A stretch of DNA of 64,000 nt from an uncultured Bacteroidaceae bacterium. GTDB lineage: Bacteria > Bacteroidota > Bacteroidia > Bacteroidales > Bacteroidaceae. The DNA lies in NCBI GenBank assembly GCA_905235305.1, contig CAJOLC010000019.1:24583-88582 (forward strand), read 5' to 3'. Shown here one piece after another: positions 51,633-63,200 of this stretch. The translations under genes were made by a program, and so were the position numbers. Under the pieces are notes generated by a model. That model did not search any database, had not been told where the DNA came from, and saw only the letters and a list, made by a program, of their open reading frames with translations. Each line of letters opens with the position of its first letter. The first letter of the stretch is position 1.

Positions 51633-52637
51633 ATGAATAAGAAGTTCCTCTGGCTGCTTGCAGCACTGATTCTCATTACCGGCGGAGCTGCATCAATGTC
51701 ATATTATTTGCTTTCAGCAAGGGTTCCTGACTCGGGCGAGGCACAGGGAAAGCTGATATACGTCGACAGAGATGACACGGCAGACAGCGTCAAGACGAAA
51801 TCCGGCTTAGGTTGGCGATGGGATTTATACAGCAAAGTCATGAGCTTTCGCCCGAGGACCGGCCGTTATCATGTCATGCCCGGGATGACTTGCCTGCAAT
51901 TGTATCGCCAGCTTCGCAACGGTACGCAGGAACCCATGAACCTGGTTGTGCCCACGTCACGCACTATATGCAAGCTGGCTTCCGCCCTTTCGCAGAGCTT
52001 GATGATTGATTCTGCCGAGATAGCCGGTGCCTTGACCGACAGCTCATACTGCTTCACACACGGCTACACCACTGCCACCATCCCCGCCCTCTTCATTCCG
52101 AACACCTACGAAATCTATTGGGACATATCCCTGGACAAGTTCGTGGAGCGCATGGAACGCGAGAACAACCGCTTCTGGACGGCAGACAGGAAGGCCAAGG
52201 CGGAAGCTCTCGGCATGACACGCGAGCAGGTGGCGACACTGGCAAGCATCGTTGACGAGGAGACTGCAAACAATGCCGAGAAGCCGATGATTGCAGGTCT
52301 TTACCTCAACCGGCTGCGTATAGGAATGAAGCTGCAAGCCGACCCGACGGTGAAATTTGCGGTGGGCGACTTCACGCTCCGTCGCATCCTGAACAAGCAC
52401 CTGCTCGTCGAGAGTCCGTACAACACATACCTCCACGAAGGCCTGCCGCCAGGACCCATTCGGATTCCCAGCATCGCCGGCCTGGATGCAGTGCTGAACC
52501 ATGTGGACCACCCTTATTTATATATGTGTGCCAAAGAGGATTTCTCCGGCACACACAACTTTGCAAAGACGCTTTCTGAACATTATCAGAACGCACGCCG
52601 CTATGTAAAGGCCCTGAACGAACGTGGAATACGCTGA
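51633..52637 (+). CDS. mltG: Endolytic transglycosylase MltG
   Basis: LASIVDEETANNAEKPMIAGLYLNRLRIGMKLQADPTVKFA, YNTYLHEGLPPGPIRIPS. Confidence 0.95.
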   Translation: MNKKFLWLLAALILITGGAASMSYYLLSARVPDSGEAQGKLIYVDRDDTADSVKTKSGLGWRWDLYSKVMSFRPRTGRYHVMPGMTCLQLYRQLRNGTQEPMNLVVPTSRTICKLASALSQSLMIDSAEIAGALTDSSYCFTHGYTTATIPALFIPNTYEIYWDISLDKFVERMERENNRFWTADRKAKAEALGMTREQVATLASIVDEETANNAEKPMIAGLYLNRLRIGMKLQADPTVKFAVGDFTLRRILNKHLLVESPYNTYLHEGLPPGPIRIPSIAGLDAVLNHVDHPYLYMCAKEDFSGTHNFAKTLSEHYQNARRYVKALNERGIR

Positions 52638-52674
52638 GACATTCCACGCCTGCTTAGTCAATGTTATAGCATGG

Positions 52675-52745
52675 AGTGATTGCAGCATCATGAACCTGCA
52701 ATTGAATATTCATGAACCTGCAATTGCAGCATCATGAACCTGCAA
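52675..52745. repeat. 22-bp phased intergenic array, 3 copies (CATGAACCTGCAATTGnAGCAT)
   Basis: CATGAACCTG at 52689, 52711, 52733. Confidence 0.93.
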
Positions 52746-52842
52746 AGGGGATAGGCTGCTAAACATGGAGAAGAGGCTGGATGGATGAGGTCGGGAAGTA
52801 GGATCAGGGGGATAGCAGACACGCTTTGACGCGGAAGGCTTT

Positions 52843-54651
52843 CTATTTCTTCCAGACGAAACGGTAGGCAAAGCGGCGGTTGGGGGCAGTGTCGCCAGTG
52901 GTCGAGATGCTGATGATGTCGTCGGGATTGCTGGGATTGTCGGCCCATTTAAAGGCGAAGGAGAACGCTTTCCCTGTCTTTCCGAGAAGTTTTCGAGGCA
53001 CTGCCAACTCAACCACATTGCCCCGAGTGGCAAAGGGATAAGTGCCTTCTGCCGGACTGATGATGCAGTCGTAGGTTCCGTCTTCGTCGGTGTCGATGTA
53101 GAGAAGCATCCAGTTCGGGTCGGTGAAGGGCGTAAGAGCGTCGGCAGTTTCTGCGGCAAAGTAGACGTTCACCTTGTCGACGGCAACAAGCAGGCGCGTT
53201 ATGTCGTTGCGTCCACTGCTGTCCGTATAGTGATGGTCGCCGTAACCGTCATAGTCTCTATGCAGGACATCGCCACGCGTATCAAGGTAACAGCTGTCCG
53301 GCAGCCATTCGTCGAGACTGCCGTCCACTGTTATCTGCTGGTATCCACTGTGAATAGGCATGGGCTGCACGCCTTTATAGCGGCGGATGTTCTGCACCAT
53401 CTGCATATAATAATTGTCGGTCCAGCCGTCTTTCATCGGAGCGATGGTGCGGTTGAACTCAGCATTGTATTGGTCGACGAAGTAGAAAGGATTGTCTTTC
53501 CTGCCAAGGAAGTCAAGGTGCATCTCAGCTTGTCCGCTGGGATCCTTGCCGTTGCGATACTTCCCGGCCGTCCATTCGTTCCAATCATTAAGGTAGATGA
53601 AGTCAGGATCAACCTGCAAGGCTTCGTCCCAGCGTTCTTGGAAATAGATTCCATACTGCGAGAGAGGCTGTCCGTCGGATGCCAAAGGCATATCCTTCCC
53701 ATCGAGAGGCGGTTCGCCGGACGCCCGCTTCCAGCTCTTTCCCACAATGCTCAGAGGATGCTGTGCAGGCGTGACGGCCATCTGCTCCATGCGTCCCTGG
53801 TGCCTGGCACACAGTTCCTCGGGACTGAGGGCAGCCACTTCCTTGTCGTTCAGCTGGTAGCCAAAGCTCCATTTGTCTTCGCCTCCGACGTATCGCTCGC
53901 CAGCCCATTCGTAATAGCCCCACCACATGTTCCTCAGCGTAAAGAAGGTTTTGACCTCTTCGCTGTAGTCTTTGTTCTGCTGACCGCCATTGGGATTGGC
54001 ATCGACACTTGGCGTTGCATTGTAAAGAAGCAAGGGTTTGCCGTCGAAATAATACCAGCAATCCTCGTATCGCCGCGTCTTGTAATAGCGTTCGTAAAGG
54101 CTTTGCACCACGTCAATCACGTTACCGTTGAACGCCCAGAAGCAGAATTTAGGCACTTTGTTACCCAAAGCCTTCATCTCCTGCATGGTTTGGAAGAGGA
54201 CTTCCCATTCGTCCCAATAGCAGACGGCATTCGTCACGTCCATGATGAGCACGTCAACTCCGGCATCGGCAAGCATCGAAAGGTCGTGGAAGCACACATA
54301 TCTGTCCTTGCTGAGGAAGTAGCCATACTCGGGTTCGCCCCAGTGATAAGTGGCATAAGGAATGTCTGGATTGCCTCTCGTACACATGGAATCAGCCTCG
54401 ATGCACTTCGTCACGTCGTAGGTATAAGGCTGTCCGTCGTGATGATCGGCAGTGTGCCATGTGATGTAGAAGATGCCTACATGGCGTTCTTTGTCAGTCT
54501 TGATAGGATACTCCTCAGCAGTCGGCAACCTGCGGCCCAAGGCATCGATGGCAACCCAGCTCCTTTCCATGCCTCCGCCCTGTAAGGGAAACGCTTCTTG
54601 CCCCCATAGAGAGGCAGCAAGAAACAACAAACAGGGGAGATACTTTCTCAT
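52843..54651 (-). CDS. Secreted putative glycoside hydrolase (GH71/GH99-like barrel) with C-terminal CBM9-like domain
   Basis: HVGIFYITWHTADHH, LADAGVDVLIMDVTNA, YLNDWNEWTAGKY; C-term ITVDGSLDEW...LLYIDTDEDGTYDCI. Confidence 0.7.
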   Translation of the reverse strand: MRKYLPCLLFLAASLWGQEAFPLQGGGMERSWVAIDALGRRLPTAEEYPIKTDKERHVGIFYITWHTADHHDGQPYTYDVTKCIEADSMCTRGNPDIPYATYHWGEPEYGYFLSKDRYVCFHDLSMLADAGVDVLIMDVTNAVCYWDEWEVLFQTMQEMKALGNKVPKFCFWAFNGNVIDVVQSLYERYYKTRRYEDCWYYFDGKPLLLYNATPSVDANPNGGQQNKDYSEEVKTFFTLRNMWWGYYEWAGERYVGGEDKWSFGYQLNDKEVAALSPEELCARHQGRMEQMAVTPAQHPLSIVGKSWKRASGEPPLDGKDMPLASDGQPLSQYGIYFQERWDEALQVDPDFIYLNDWNEWTAGKYRNGKDPSGQAEMHLDFLGRKDNPFYFVDQYNAEFNRTIAPMKDGWTDNYYMQMVQNIRRYKGVQPMPIHSGYQQITVDGSLDEWLPDSCYLDTRGDVLHRDYDGYGDHHYTDSSGRNDITRLLVAVDKVNVYFAAETADALTPFTDPNWMLLYIDTDEDGTYDCIISPAEGTYPFATRGNVVELAVPRKLLGKTGKAFSFAFKWADNPSNPDDIISISTTGDTAPNRRFAYRFVWKK

Positions 54652-54688
54652 GACAAAGAAATAAAACCACCCTTGGTGAAAGGGATCA

Positions 54689-56491
54689 TTACTCTTTATT
54701 CGCTCTCTTTCGCTCCAAATGGTCGAGGATAACCTTACGCATTCGCATACTCTTCGGCGTAACCTCTACATATTCATCTGCCTTGATGTACTCCAAAGCC
54801 TCTTCGAGCGAGAAGATTGTGGCAGGGATGATGTGCGCCTTCTCATCGGTACCGCTGGCACGGACATTGGTAAGCTGCTTTGCTTTGCAGACATTGATGA
54901 CGATATCATTCTCGTGAACATGCTCGCCGACCACTTGGCCCGCATAAACCTGGTCTTGAGGCTCGATGAAGAAACGGCCACGATCCTGCAAATGATCTAT
55001 GGCGTAAGCGTAGGCATTGCCAGTCTCAAGAGCAATGAGAGAGCCGTTGACGCGACGGTTGATGTCGCCCTTGTAGGGTTGATATTCCTTGAAGCGATGG
55101 GCGATGATGGCTTCGCCCTGACTTGCCGTGAGCATATTCGTGCGAAGACCTATAATGCCTCGGGAAGGGATGAGGAACTCGATGTTGACACGCTCGCCCT
55201 GACTCTCCATGCTTGTCATCTCGCCTTTCCGCCTCGTCACCATGTCGATCATCTTCGACGAGAACTCTTCCGGCACGTTGATTGTCATTTCTTCTATGGG
55301 CTCGCACTTCACGCCGTCTATCTCTTTATAGATGACCTGCGGCTGTCCGACCTGTAGTTCGTAGCCTTCGCGGCGCATCGTCTCAATGAGAACAGAGAGA
55401 TGCAAGACGCCGCGACCAGAGACTATCCAACGGTCGGTGTAGCCCTCGGGTACTTCGACACGCAGGGCAAGGTTCTTCTCCAGCTCGCGCTCCAGACGTT
55501 CACCTATGTGGCGGCTCGTGCAGTACTTTCCTTCTTTGCCGAAGAAAGGCGAGTCGTTGATGGTGAAAAGCATGGACATCGTCGGTTCGTCGATGCTGAT
55601 GGGAGGCAAAGGTTCAGGATTCTCGAAGTCGCAAATGGTGTCGCCTATCTCGAAATGCTCCAGCCCGACGATGGCACAGATGTCGCCCGAGCTGACTTCT
55701 GCAGTCTTCTGGCGTCCCATGCCTGTAAAAGTATGAAGTTCCTTGATGCGAGTCTTCTCGGTTTGACCATTGCGGTGAGCGATGGTGATGTTCATGCCTT
55801 CCCTGAGCGTGCCGCGATGAACCCTGCCCACTGCTATGCGACCTGTATAGGTACTATAGTCAAGGCTGGTGATGAGCATCTGGGGCGTGCCTTCCAGCAC
55901 CTCAGGCTCGGGGATATATTTGAGGATGCAGTCCAGCAGATAAGTAATGTCCCCGGTCGGTGTGTTCCAATCTTCTGCCATCCAGCCTTGCTTTGCAGAG
56001 CCATAGATAACAGGGAAGTCGAGCTGGTCCTCAGTAGCATCCAGGTCACACATCAAGTCGAACACCATCTCGTAGACTTCTTCCGGACGGCAATTTGGCT
56101 TGTCGACCTTATTGATGACGACCACAGGTTTCAAGCCAATCTGCAGTGCCTTCTGCAAGACGAAACGTGTCTGCGGCATCGGCCCCTCGAAGGCATCGAC
56201 CAGCAGCAAGCAGCCGTCTGCCATGTTGAGCACACGTTCCACTTCGCCACCGAAATCGCTGTGTCCCGGCGTGTCAATGATGTTTATCTTCGTATTCTTG
56301 TAATTGATGCTGACGTTCTTGGAGAGGATAGTGATGCCACGTTCCCTTTCCAGTTCGTTGTTGTCGAGCATGAGTTCGCCTGTCTGCTGGTTCTCTCGGA
56401 AGAGATTACCTGCCAGAAGCATTTTATCCACGAGTGTCGTCTTGCCGTGATCGACGTGTGCAATGATTGCTATATTCCTGATGCTTTGCAT
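54689..56491 (-). CDS. typA: Translational GTPase TypA/BipA
   Basis: [37 protein letters not shown]. Confidence 0.97.
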   Translation of the reverse strand: MQSIRNIAIIAHVDHGKTTLVDKMLLAGNLFRENQQTGELMLDNNELERERGITILSKNVSINYKNTKINIIDTPGHSDFGGEVERVLNMADGCLLLVDAFEGPMPQTRFVLQKALQIGLKPVVVINKVDKPNCRPEEVYEMVFDLMCDLDATEDQLDFPVIYGSAKQGWMAEDWNTPTGDITYLLDCILKYIPEPEVLEGTPQMLITSLDYSTYTGRIAVGRVHRGTLREGMNITIAHRNGQTEKTRIKELHTFTGMGRQKTAEVSSGDICAIVGLEHFEIGDTICDFENPEPLPPISIDEPTMSMLFTINDSPFFGKEGKYCTSRHIGERLERELEKNLALRVEVPEGYTDRWIVSGRGVLHLSVLIETMRREGYELQVGQPQVIYKEIDGVKCEPIEEMTINVPEEFSSKMIDMVTRRKGEMTSMESQGERVNIEFLIPSRGIIGLRTNMLTASQGEAIIAHRFKEYQPYKGDINRRVNGSLIALETGNAYAYAIDHLQDRGRFFIEPQDQVYAGQVVGEHVHENDIVINVCKAKQLTNVRASGTDEKAHIIPATIFSLEEALEYIKADEYVEVTPKSMRMRKVILDHLERKRANKE

Positions 56492-56619
56492 ATACTTTTC
56501 AATTTCGGCGGCAAAATTACAAAAAATCCTTCAAATACTATAGCTATTTGTTTAAAGAATTTCATTTTGCTGGCGAAGAACTAACAAGAGATACGAGAAA
56601 CATACTCTGAATCGTACAC

Positions 56620-57060
56620 ATGAACAGACTTCAGAACATTATCTGTCTCACTTCTCTTCTCATCTTCTTTCTGGTGTCTACTGAGCAGATTGATATCTTG
56701 GCCAGGCATGTCTTCACGTCAGGTTGATAACGGCTTACCTGCAGAAACGGGTATGGCTATAGTCTTTCAAATCCGCGCCAGACTACTATTCCGATGTACG
56801 AGGACTACCAGGCCACGGGCAAGCCACGCTTGATAAAGACCTACGAGAGCAAAGAATCCGGCGGCATCTACCTGAACCGCTTCCCGAAACTCGAGACAGG
56901 TAGGAATGATATTCTGCACGGGCTCAGCAGCGACGACAAAGATGTTTGTAAAAGCGACGCGTCCCTATGGGCAGAGCGACGCGTCCCTATGGGCAATGCG
57001 ACACGTCCCTATGGGCAGAGCGACGCGTCCCTTTTGGCAGAGCGACTATAGGATTTAAAA
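56620..57060 (+). pseudogene. Degraded gene remnant(s)
   Basis: Signal-peptide-like MNRLQNIICLTSLLIFFLVS... stops early; second fragment MYEDYQATGKPRLIKTYESKESGGIYLNRFPKLETGRNDI runs into a tandem repeat. Confidence 0.4.
56954..57041. repeat. Four tandem 22-bp units GCGACGCGTCCCTATGGGCAGA
   Basis: Units start at 56954, 56976, 56998, 57020. Confidence 0.97.
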
Positions 57061-57240
57061 AACGTCACATGTCAAGCTGGGCAATTGGGCTGCAGTCAAT
57101 ATAAACTTTCTCAGGCCGTTTTTTCGCCGGACACCAATAGTTCATTCTTAGCCCTTATATCTGCCCGAGAGTCGGAAAGCATCACCGGAGGCTTTTGTCA
57201 CAAACAAATCCCACGGCTTCACAGGCGCATCCTGCCCGAT

Positions 57241-58566
57241 TCACACGGACAGTTTCAGAATTCGACTGGTGCTTTCGGTAACCCTGTAACGATTGTCGCT
57301 GCGATGTCCGATGAGCCAGATGATGTCCTCACCATGGGTCGCCACAAACGTCTCTGCTTTCTCGAAGCGACTCAACTTGACATCAGTGAGGAAATCACTT
57401 ACCAATTTCCTCCCTTTCATGCCGAATGGCACAAAGGAATCGCCTTCACGAACCAGCCGTACTTCAATGGGCTTCGTCAGCAGGTCTGCATCAAAGTAGG
57501 CAATATTGCGGCCGGTCTCGCCGATGCATGACACCAACTCTTCACGGATCTGCGGTGGGGTTTTGACTTTTGAAAGCTGAATTTCGGTTTGTATTAGTGC
57601 ATCACGGTCTCGCAGGACACTGTGCGACTTCGACGACCACATCTTGCCCACCTCGCTTTTTGCCGACAAAAGCATCTCCTCCTCCTGAGAGTTATTGAAT
57701 CCCTTTCCCACAAGCCATTCATGCAATAACGACTGATGATGGCCTGCCAAGGCAGAAAGGGGGAATCGGCCTTCCGTAATTCCAAGCTCCCGCGACGTCG
57801 CCTCTATACCTTTCTGATAATAAGGCAGGCTCTCCCTGACGATGTCTCCGGCAAGACAAAGATGGCGGACGGCAGCCGGGTTGAGTTCCCGGAGCAAAGG
57901 CATGACGTCCAGGCGAATGCGGTTCCTCAAGTAAGTGCGTTCGTTGTTCGAACTGTCCGTGACGTACGACTGCCCCCGCGACTTCAGATATGCCAGGATC
58001 TCTTCTCGGTTCAGGCAAAGCAACGGGCGGATGATGCCGTCACGCCATGCCGGCATACCAGTCAAACCGCGCAATCCGGTGCCTCGAATCAGGTTGAGGA
58101 TCAGCGTCTCCGCCTGGTCATCACGATGGTGAGCCACCGCAACACACGCCTCGTCTCGGTCGGTTTCCAGGGGGGAATCCTGCGACTTGCCTTGTCGGAC
58201 CTCCTCCGACCTTTCCTCCTCACGGACACGTTCTAACTCCTCGCGGAACCAGGCGTAACGAAGTTCGCGGGCAGCCATCTCGATGCTCACGCCATGCTGT
58301 CTCGCATAGTCCTCCGTTTCGAAGTGACGAATGGCCAAGGGTACACCGTTCTGCCGACACAGTTCCTCCGCAAAAGTCTGGTCACGGTTCGACTCCTCAC
58401 CGCGCAGATGAAAGTTGCAATGCAGGGCCTTCACCTTGTAACCCAGTTCCTTCATGATGAGGAGAAGGGCAGTGGAATCAGCACCTCCGCTCAACGCGAC
58501 GAGAACTGCAGACCGAGGCCTCAGCAGAATCTCCCTGTCGATATACGCCTTAACCTTCTCAATCAT
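57241..58566 (-). CDS. tilS: tRNA(Ile)-lysidine synthetase
   Basis: VLVALSGGADSTALLLIM, ALHCNFHLRGEESNRDQ, VAHHRDDQAETLILNLIRGTGLRGLTGM. Confidence 0.96.
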   Translation of the reverse strand: MIEKVKAYIDREILLRPRSAVLVALSGGADSTALLLIMKELGYKVKALHCNFHLRGEESNRDQTFAEELCRQNGVPLAIRHFETEDYARQHGVSIEMAARELRYAWFREELERVREEERSEEVRQGKSQDSPLETDRDEACVAVAHHRDDQAETLILNLIRGTGLRGLTGMPAWRDGIIRPLLCLNREEILAYLKSRGQSYVTDSSNNERTYLRNRIRLDVMPLLRELNPAAVRHLCLAGDIVRESLPYYQKGIEATSRELGITEGRFPLSALAGHHQSLLHEWLVGKGFNNSQEEEMLLSAKSEVGKMWSSKSHSVLRDRDALIQTEIQLSKVKTPPQIREELVSCIGETGRNIAYFDADLLTKPIEVRLVREGDSFVPFGMKGRKLVSDFLTDVKLSRFEKAETFVATHGEDIIWLIGHRSDNRYRVTESTSRILKLSV

Positions 58567-60232
58567 TTCCCTTGCAGCAGTTGTCGTGCATTCTCCTTTG
58601 CCGCTTCCGTCACATTACTGCCGCTGAGCATGTGCGCAAGTTCGGCAACTCGACCTGCCTCGTCCAGTCGCTTGATGTGTGTCAGGGTGCGACTTCCCGT
58701 GTCTTCCTTGTAGACAAGATAATGCGCATCGCCTTTAGCGGCTATTTGTGGAAGGTGAGTGATGGCAAGGACTTGCTGACCAGCACCCTTGCTCATCTGC
58801 GACATAATTTGTGACATCGAGCTTGCCACCTTGCCGCTGACGCCGGTATCTATCTCGTCGAAGACAATCGTCGGCAGATGCCTCTTCTTGCTTGTCAGTG
58901 CTTTCAGGGCAAGCATCACTCTCGACATCTCGCCGCCACTTGCCACGTCTGCCAACGGCCTTGGAGCCATGTTCTTATTGGCAGAGAAGAGGAAGTTCAC
59001 ATTGTCTGTGCCTGAAGGCAGCAACTCCTCTGCTTGCGTCACTTCGGCCCTGAACTCAGCTGCCGGCATATCCATCGACACAAGTGCCTCTGCCACAAGT
59101 TTCTCCACCTGCTTCGAGGCGCTCCGGCGACCGGCAGAAAGCTTCTCGGCAAGGCTCTTGGCCCCTGAGGTCTCGGCATCTATCAGCTCTCGGAGTTCCT
59201 TTATAGTCTCCTCGGAACCTGAGATTTGTGAAAGTCGCGAACGAATATCCTCGGCAAGGCTGGCAAGTTCTTCCGACGAGCCGACATGATGCTTCTGTTC
59301 AAGGGAGAAGAGACTGTCGAGCCGCTCCGTCACTTGTTGAAGGCGGGCAGGGTTGTACTCCACATCTTCTGCAAGGCTATTGACGTCGCGGGCAATATCT
59401 CTCACCTCAAGCAGGACACTTTCAAGGCGCTCCCTGTAGTCCCCCACGCGAGGATATATATCACTTATCTGCTGCATGGCATGCGTCGCACTGCGCAAAG
59501 CATCGATGACGCCGCCTTCCTCACTGTCATTGCCGTTAAGCAACGCATCAATTCCAGAGAGAGCCACCTTGATATCCTCTGCATGCGAGAGTGTACTCTG
59601 CAGCTCCCTCAGCTCTTCATCTTCCCCGGGCAGGGGTCTGAACTCGTCAATCTGGTCGAGTTGATAGCGTAAATAATCCTCCTCGTCTTGTCTCTTCGCC
59701 AGGTCTTCTTCGAGAGCCTTGAGCTTGCGACGCGCCTCGACGATTCGCATGTAGGAAGCATGATACTGACTTATTATGTCCTGATGCCCAGCCACTGTGT
59801 CCACGATGCCCAACTGGAAAGCAGGATTCTCGAGCAACAAGTTGCTGTGCTGCGAGTGGATGTCGAGTAAACAAAGGGCAATCTTGCGAAGGACTGAGGC
59901 GCTGACAGGTGTGTCGTTGACGAAAGCACGGCTCTTCCCATTCGACGAGACCTCTCTGCGGAGGATACATTCCGTGGGTTCATAGTCGAGCTCATTCTCC
60001 TCGAAGACACTTTTCATATCATAACCTTCGATATTGAAGATGCCCTGCATTTAGCAGTCCCGGGCATGATGGCACCTGAATCTGCCCGCACTCCCATCAG
60101 CAGACCAAGGGCCCCGAGAATGATGGACTTGCCTGCGCCCGTCTCTCCCGTCATGACAGAAAAGCCGTGTTGGAAGTCTATGTCAAGCGACTCAATGAGT
60201 ACGTAGTTATTAATGGTCAGATGCGTTAACAT
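58563..60232 (-). pseudogene. recN: DNA repair protein RecN, split by a frameshift near 60050
   Basis: MLTHLTINNYVLIESLDIDFQHGFSVMTGETGAGKSIILGALGLLMGVRAD... (60014-60232) continues as GIFNIEGYDMKSVFEENELDYE... in another frame. Confidence 0.93.
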
Positions 60233-60241
60233 AATAACAGT

Positions 60242-63200
60242 TTATAGTTCATATTTCTCGATTTGCTTCAAGAACTCAACAGCCTCGGAGATTGTCTTGA
60301 CATCGTCGACGAGAAGACTCATCTTACCCTTGTCGAGCTTGAAATGACATCGGTAAGCATTGGCTTTTGCAAAGTCCACTACTTGTCCGAAGACACGTCC
60401 GTTGTAGAAAGGATTGTCGGCATCAGGACCAAAGAAAAGCCTTGCATGGCCTGCTTTCAAGACGAAACGCTCGCAGCCAAAGTGCTTGCCAAGACGGCGG
60501 AGCGTCACGACTTTCAGCAGATCGTCCGCCTCCTGTGGCAAGGGACCGAACCTGTCGACAAGTCTCCCTCGGAACAGCTCCACATCTTCATCCCGCTCCA
60601 TAGCATCGAGTTCTCGGTAAAGAAGCATCCTCTCGCTTGACGTCGGGACATATTCCTCGCTGAAGTACATGGGCAGATTGCTGTCGAGCTGACAGTCATC
60701 CACGACCTCGTTGCTTGCAGAAACACTGCCATCCCTGACCTCTTCTGCATAGAGCTCATGAAACTCCTCGTTGCGAAGCTCTGTTACCGCCTGGGAAAGT
60801 ATCTTCTGATAAGTCTCGTAACCAAGGTCGGCAATGAAGCCGCTCTGCTCAGCGCCAAGCAAGTTCCCTGCGCCACGAATGTCGAGATCCTGCATCGCTA
60901 TGTGTATGCCACTGCCAAGGTCGCTGAAGTTCTCGATAGCTTGCAGCCTACGTCTTGCATCAACATTGAGCACAGACAGTGGCGGCGCAAGAAGATAGCA
61001 GAAAGCTTTCTTGTTAGAGCGCCCTACCCTGCCTCGCATCTGATGAAGGTCGGAGAGGCCGAAGTTGTGTGCGCCATTGATGATGATGGTGTTGGCATTG
61101 GGGATGTCTAGGCCACTCTCGATTATAGTTGTGGAGAGAAGTACGTCATATTCATAGTTCATGAAGTCAATCATCACCTTTTCCAGCTCCTCTGGCGACA
61201 TCTTGCCGTGAGCCACTGCCACACGACAATCCGGCACATGCTTACGAACGAGCTCGGCAAGTTCCGGCAACTGGCTTATGCGGTTGTTGACGAAGAACAC
61301 CTGTCCGCTTCTGCTCATCTCGAACTCGATGGCCTCTGCTATGACTTCGGCACTGAACTGGCAGAGCTGCGTCTGTATAGGATAACGATTGGGGGGCGGC
61401 GTTTGGATGACGCTCAGGTCTCTTGCTCCCATCAGGGAGAACTGCAAGGTGCGAGGTATTGGCGTGGCTGTCAGGGTTAGGGTGTCGACGTTGGTCTTGA
61501 GCTGGCGTAACTTCTCCTTTGTAGAGACACCAAACTTCTGCTCCTCGTCAATAATGAGAAGCCCCAGGTCTTTGAACTTGACAGTCTTGCCGATGAGCTT
61601 ATGCGTACCTATTATAATATTGACACTGCCGTCCTTCAAGCCTTCGAGCACCTGCTTCGTCTGTTGAGGCGTACGAGCACGCGTCAGGTATTCAATCTTG
61701 ACGGGAAAGTCTTTCAGGCGGCTCCGGAAGGTTTGGAAATGCTGATAAGCCAGCACGGTCGTCGGGACGAGAATTGCGACCTGCTTGTTGTCGGCACATG
61801 CCTTGAAGGCAGCCCTGACTGCCACTTCCGTCTTGCCAAAGCCGACATCGCCACAGACAAGTCTGTCCATTGGCCTTTGTCTTTCCATGTCGGACTTGAC
61901 ATCTTGTGTGGCTTTGAGTTGGTCGGGTGTATCTTCATAAAGGAAACTCGCCTCGAGTTCGTGTTGCATGAAGCTGTCGTGGCTGAAGGCGAAGCCCTTT
62001 TCCTCGCGGCGACGCGAGTAGAGCAGGATGAGGTCGCGAGCAATGTCCTTAATCTTCTTCTTCGTCCTTTCCTTCATGCGTTCCCAGGCACCAGTCCCGA
62101 GACGGCTGACGCGGGGCGGCTCGCCTTCTCGGCCTTTGTACTTGGAGACTTTGTGAAGGGAATGGATGGAGACATAGACATTGTCGCCAGCCGAATATGT
62201 TATCTTGATGACTTCCTGCATCTGGTCGCCATTCTGCATCGTGACCAGACCTCCGAAACGTCCTACACCGTAATCAATGTGGACCACATAGTCGCCTATC
62301 TCAAACTGCTGCAGCTCCTTGAGCGTCAGTGCAACCTTACCTCCTGTGGCTTTATCGCTGCGAAGGTTGTAGCGATGGAAGCGGTCGAAGATCTGATGGT
62401 CCGTAAAGATGGCGACATTGAGGTCATCGTCGATAAAGCCTGCATGCAGAGCATGGCTGACAGGGGTGAACCGTATGCCTGTCTCCTTATCGTGGAAGAT
62501 GCTCTCCAGGCGGTCGGTCTGCTTTTGGCTGTCGGCCAAGATATAGAGGTCCGTGCCGTTGTCCTGCAACTTCTGGAAAGCAGAGATCAGCAAGTCGAAG
62601 TTCTTCTGGAAGAGGGGTTGCGGGTGTGTGTGGAACTGGATTGAGGAATGAGGCTCAGAACTCATGGCCGCCATCGGCTTTAATTCGATGCGGCGGAAGC
62701 CCACTATCTGCTGCTTGAATGCTTCTGGCTCGACGAGCACCTGCTCCTTCGACAATGCCTCGGAAGCCTCCTCCTGCTGAACCGTAATGGCCGACTGGCT
62801 AAAGCCTGCCTTATATGTCTGCTCCACCGTTTCGCAGAGGAACAGCAGGTCCTTCGTGACAAGCACCGCATCTTCTGGCAGGAACGAGAGGAAGCTCTCA
62901 CGGCCTATGTCCCCGCCATCCATTTCAGGCACAATCGTGATGCTCTCCTGACGCTCATTGCTGAGCTGACTGTGCACCTCGAAGGTCCGTATACTGTCCA
63001 CCACATCGCCGAAGAAGTCGATACGGTAAGGCAGCTCGTGCGAGAAGGAATAGACATCGATGATGCTGCCACGAACTGCAAACTGTCCTGGCTCGTAGAC
63101 ATAATCCGTCCTCCTGAAGCCGAAGCTGAACAACGTCTCCTGCACGAACATGATATCGACGCGTTCACCCACACTCAGGCTCAAAGTCTGCTCCCTGAGC

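Noticed and set aside
53230-54585. 451-aa ORF antisense to the GH71/GH99-like gene
   Set aside because: Shadow ORF; the sense ORF has signal peptide and domain motifs.
55400-56584. 394-aa ORF antisense to typA
   Set aside because: Shadow ORF.
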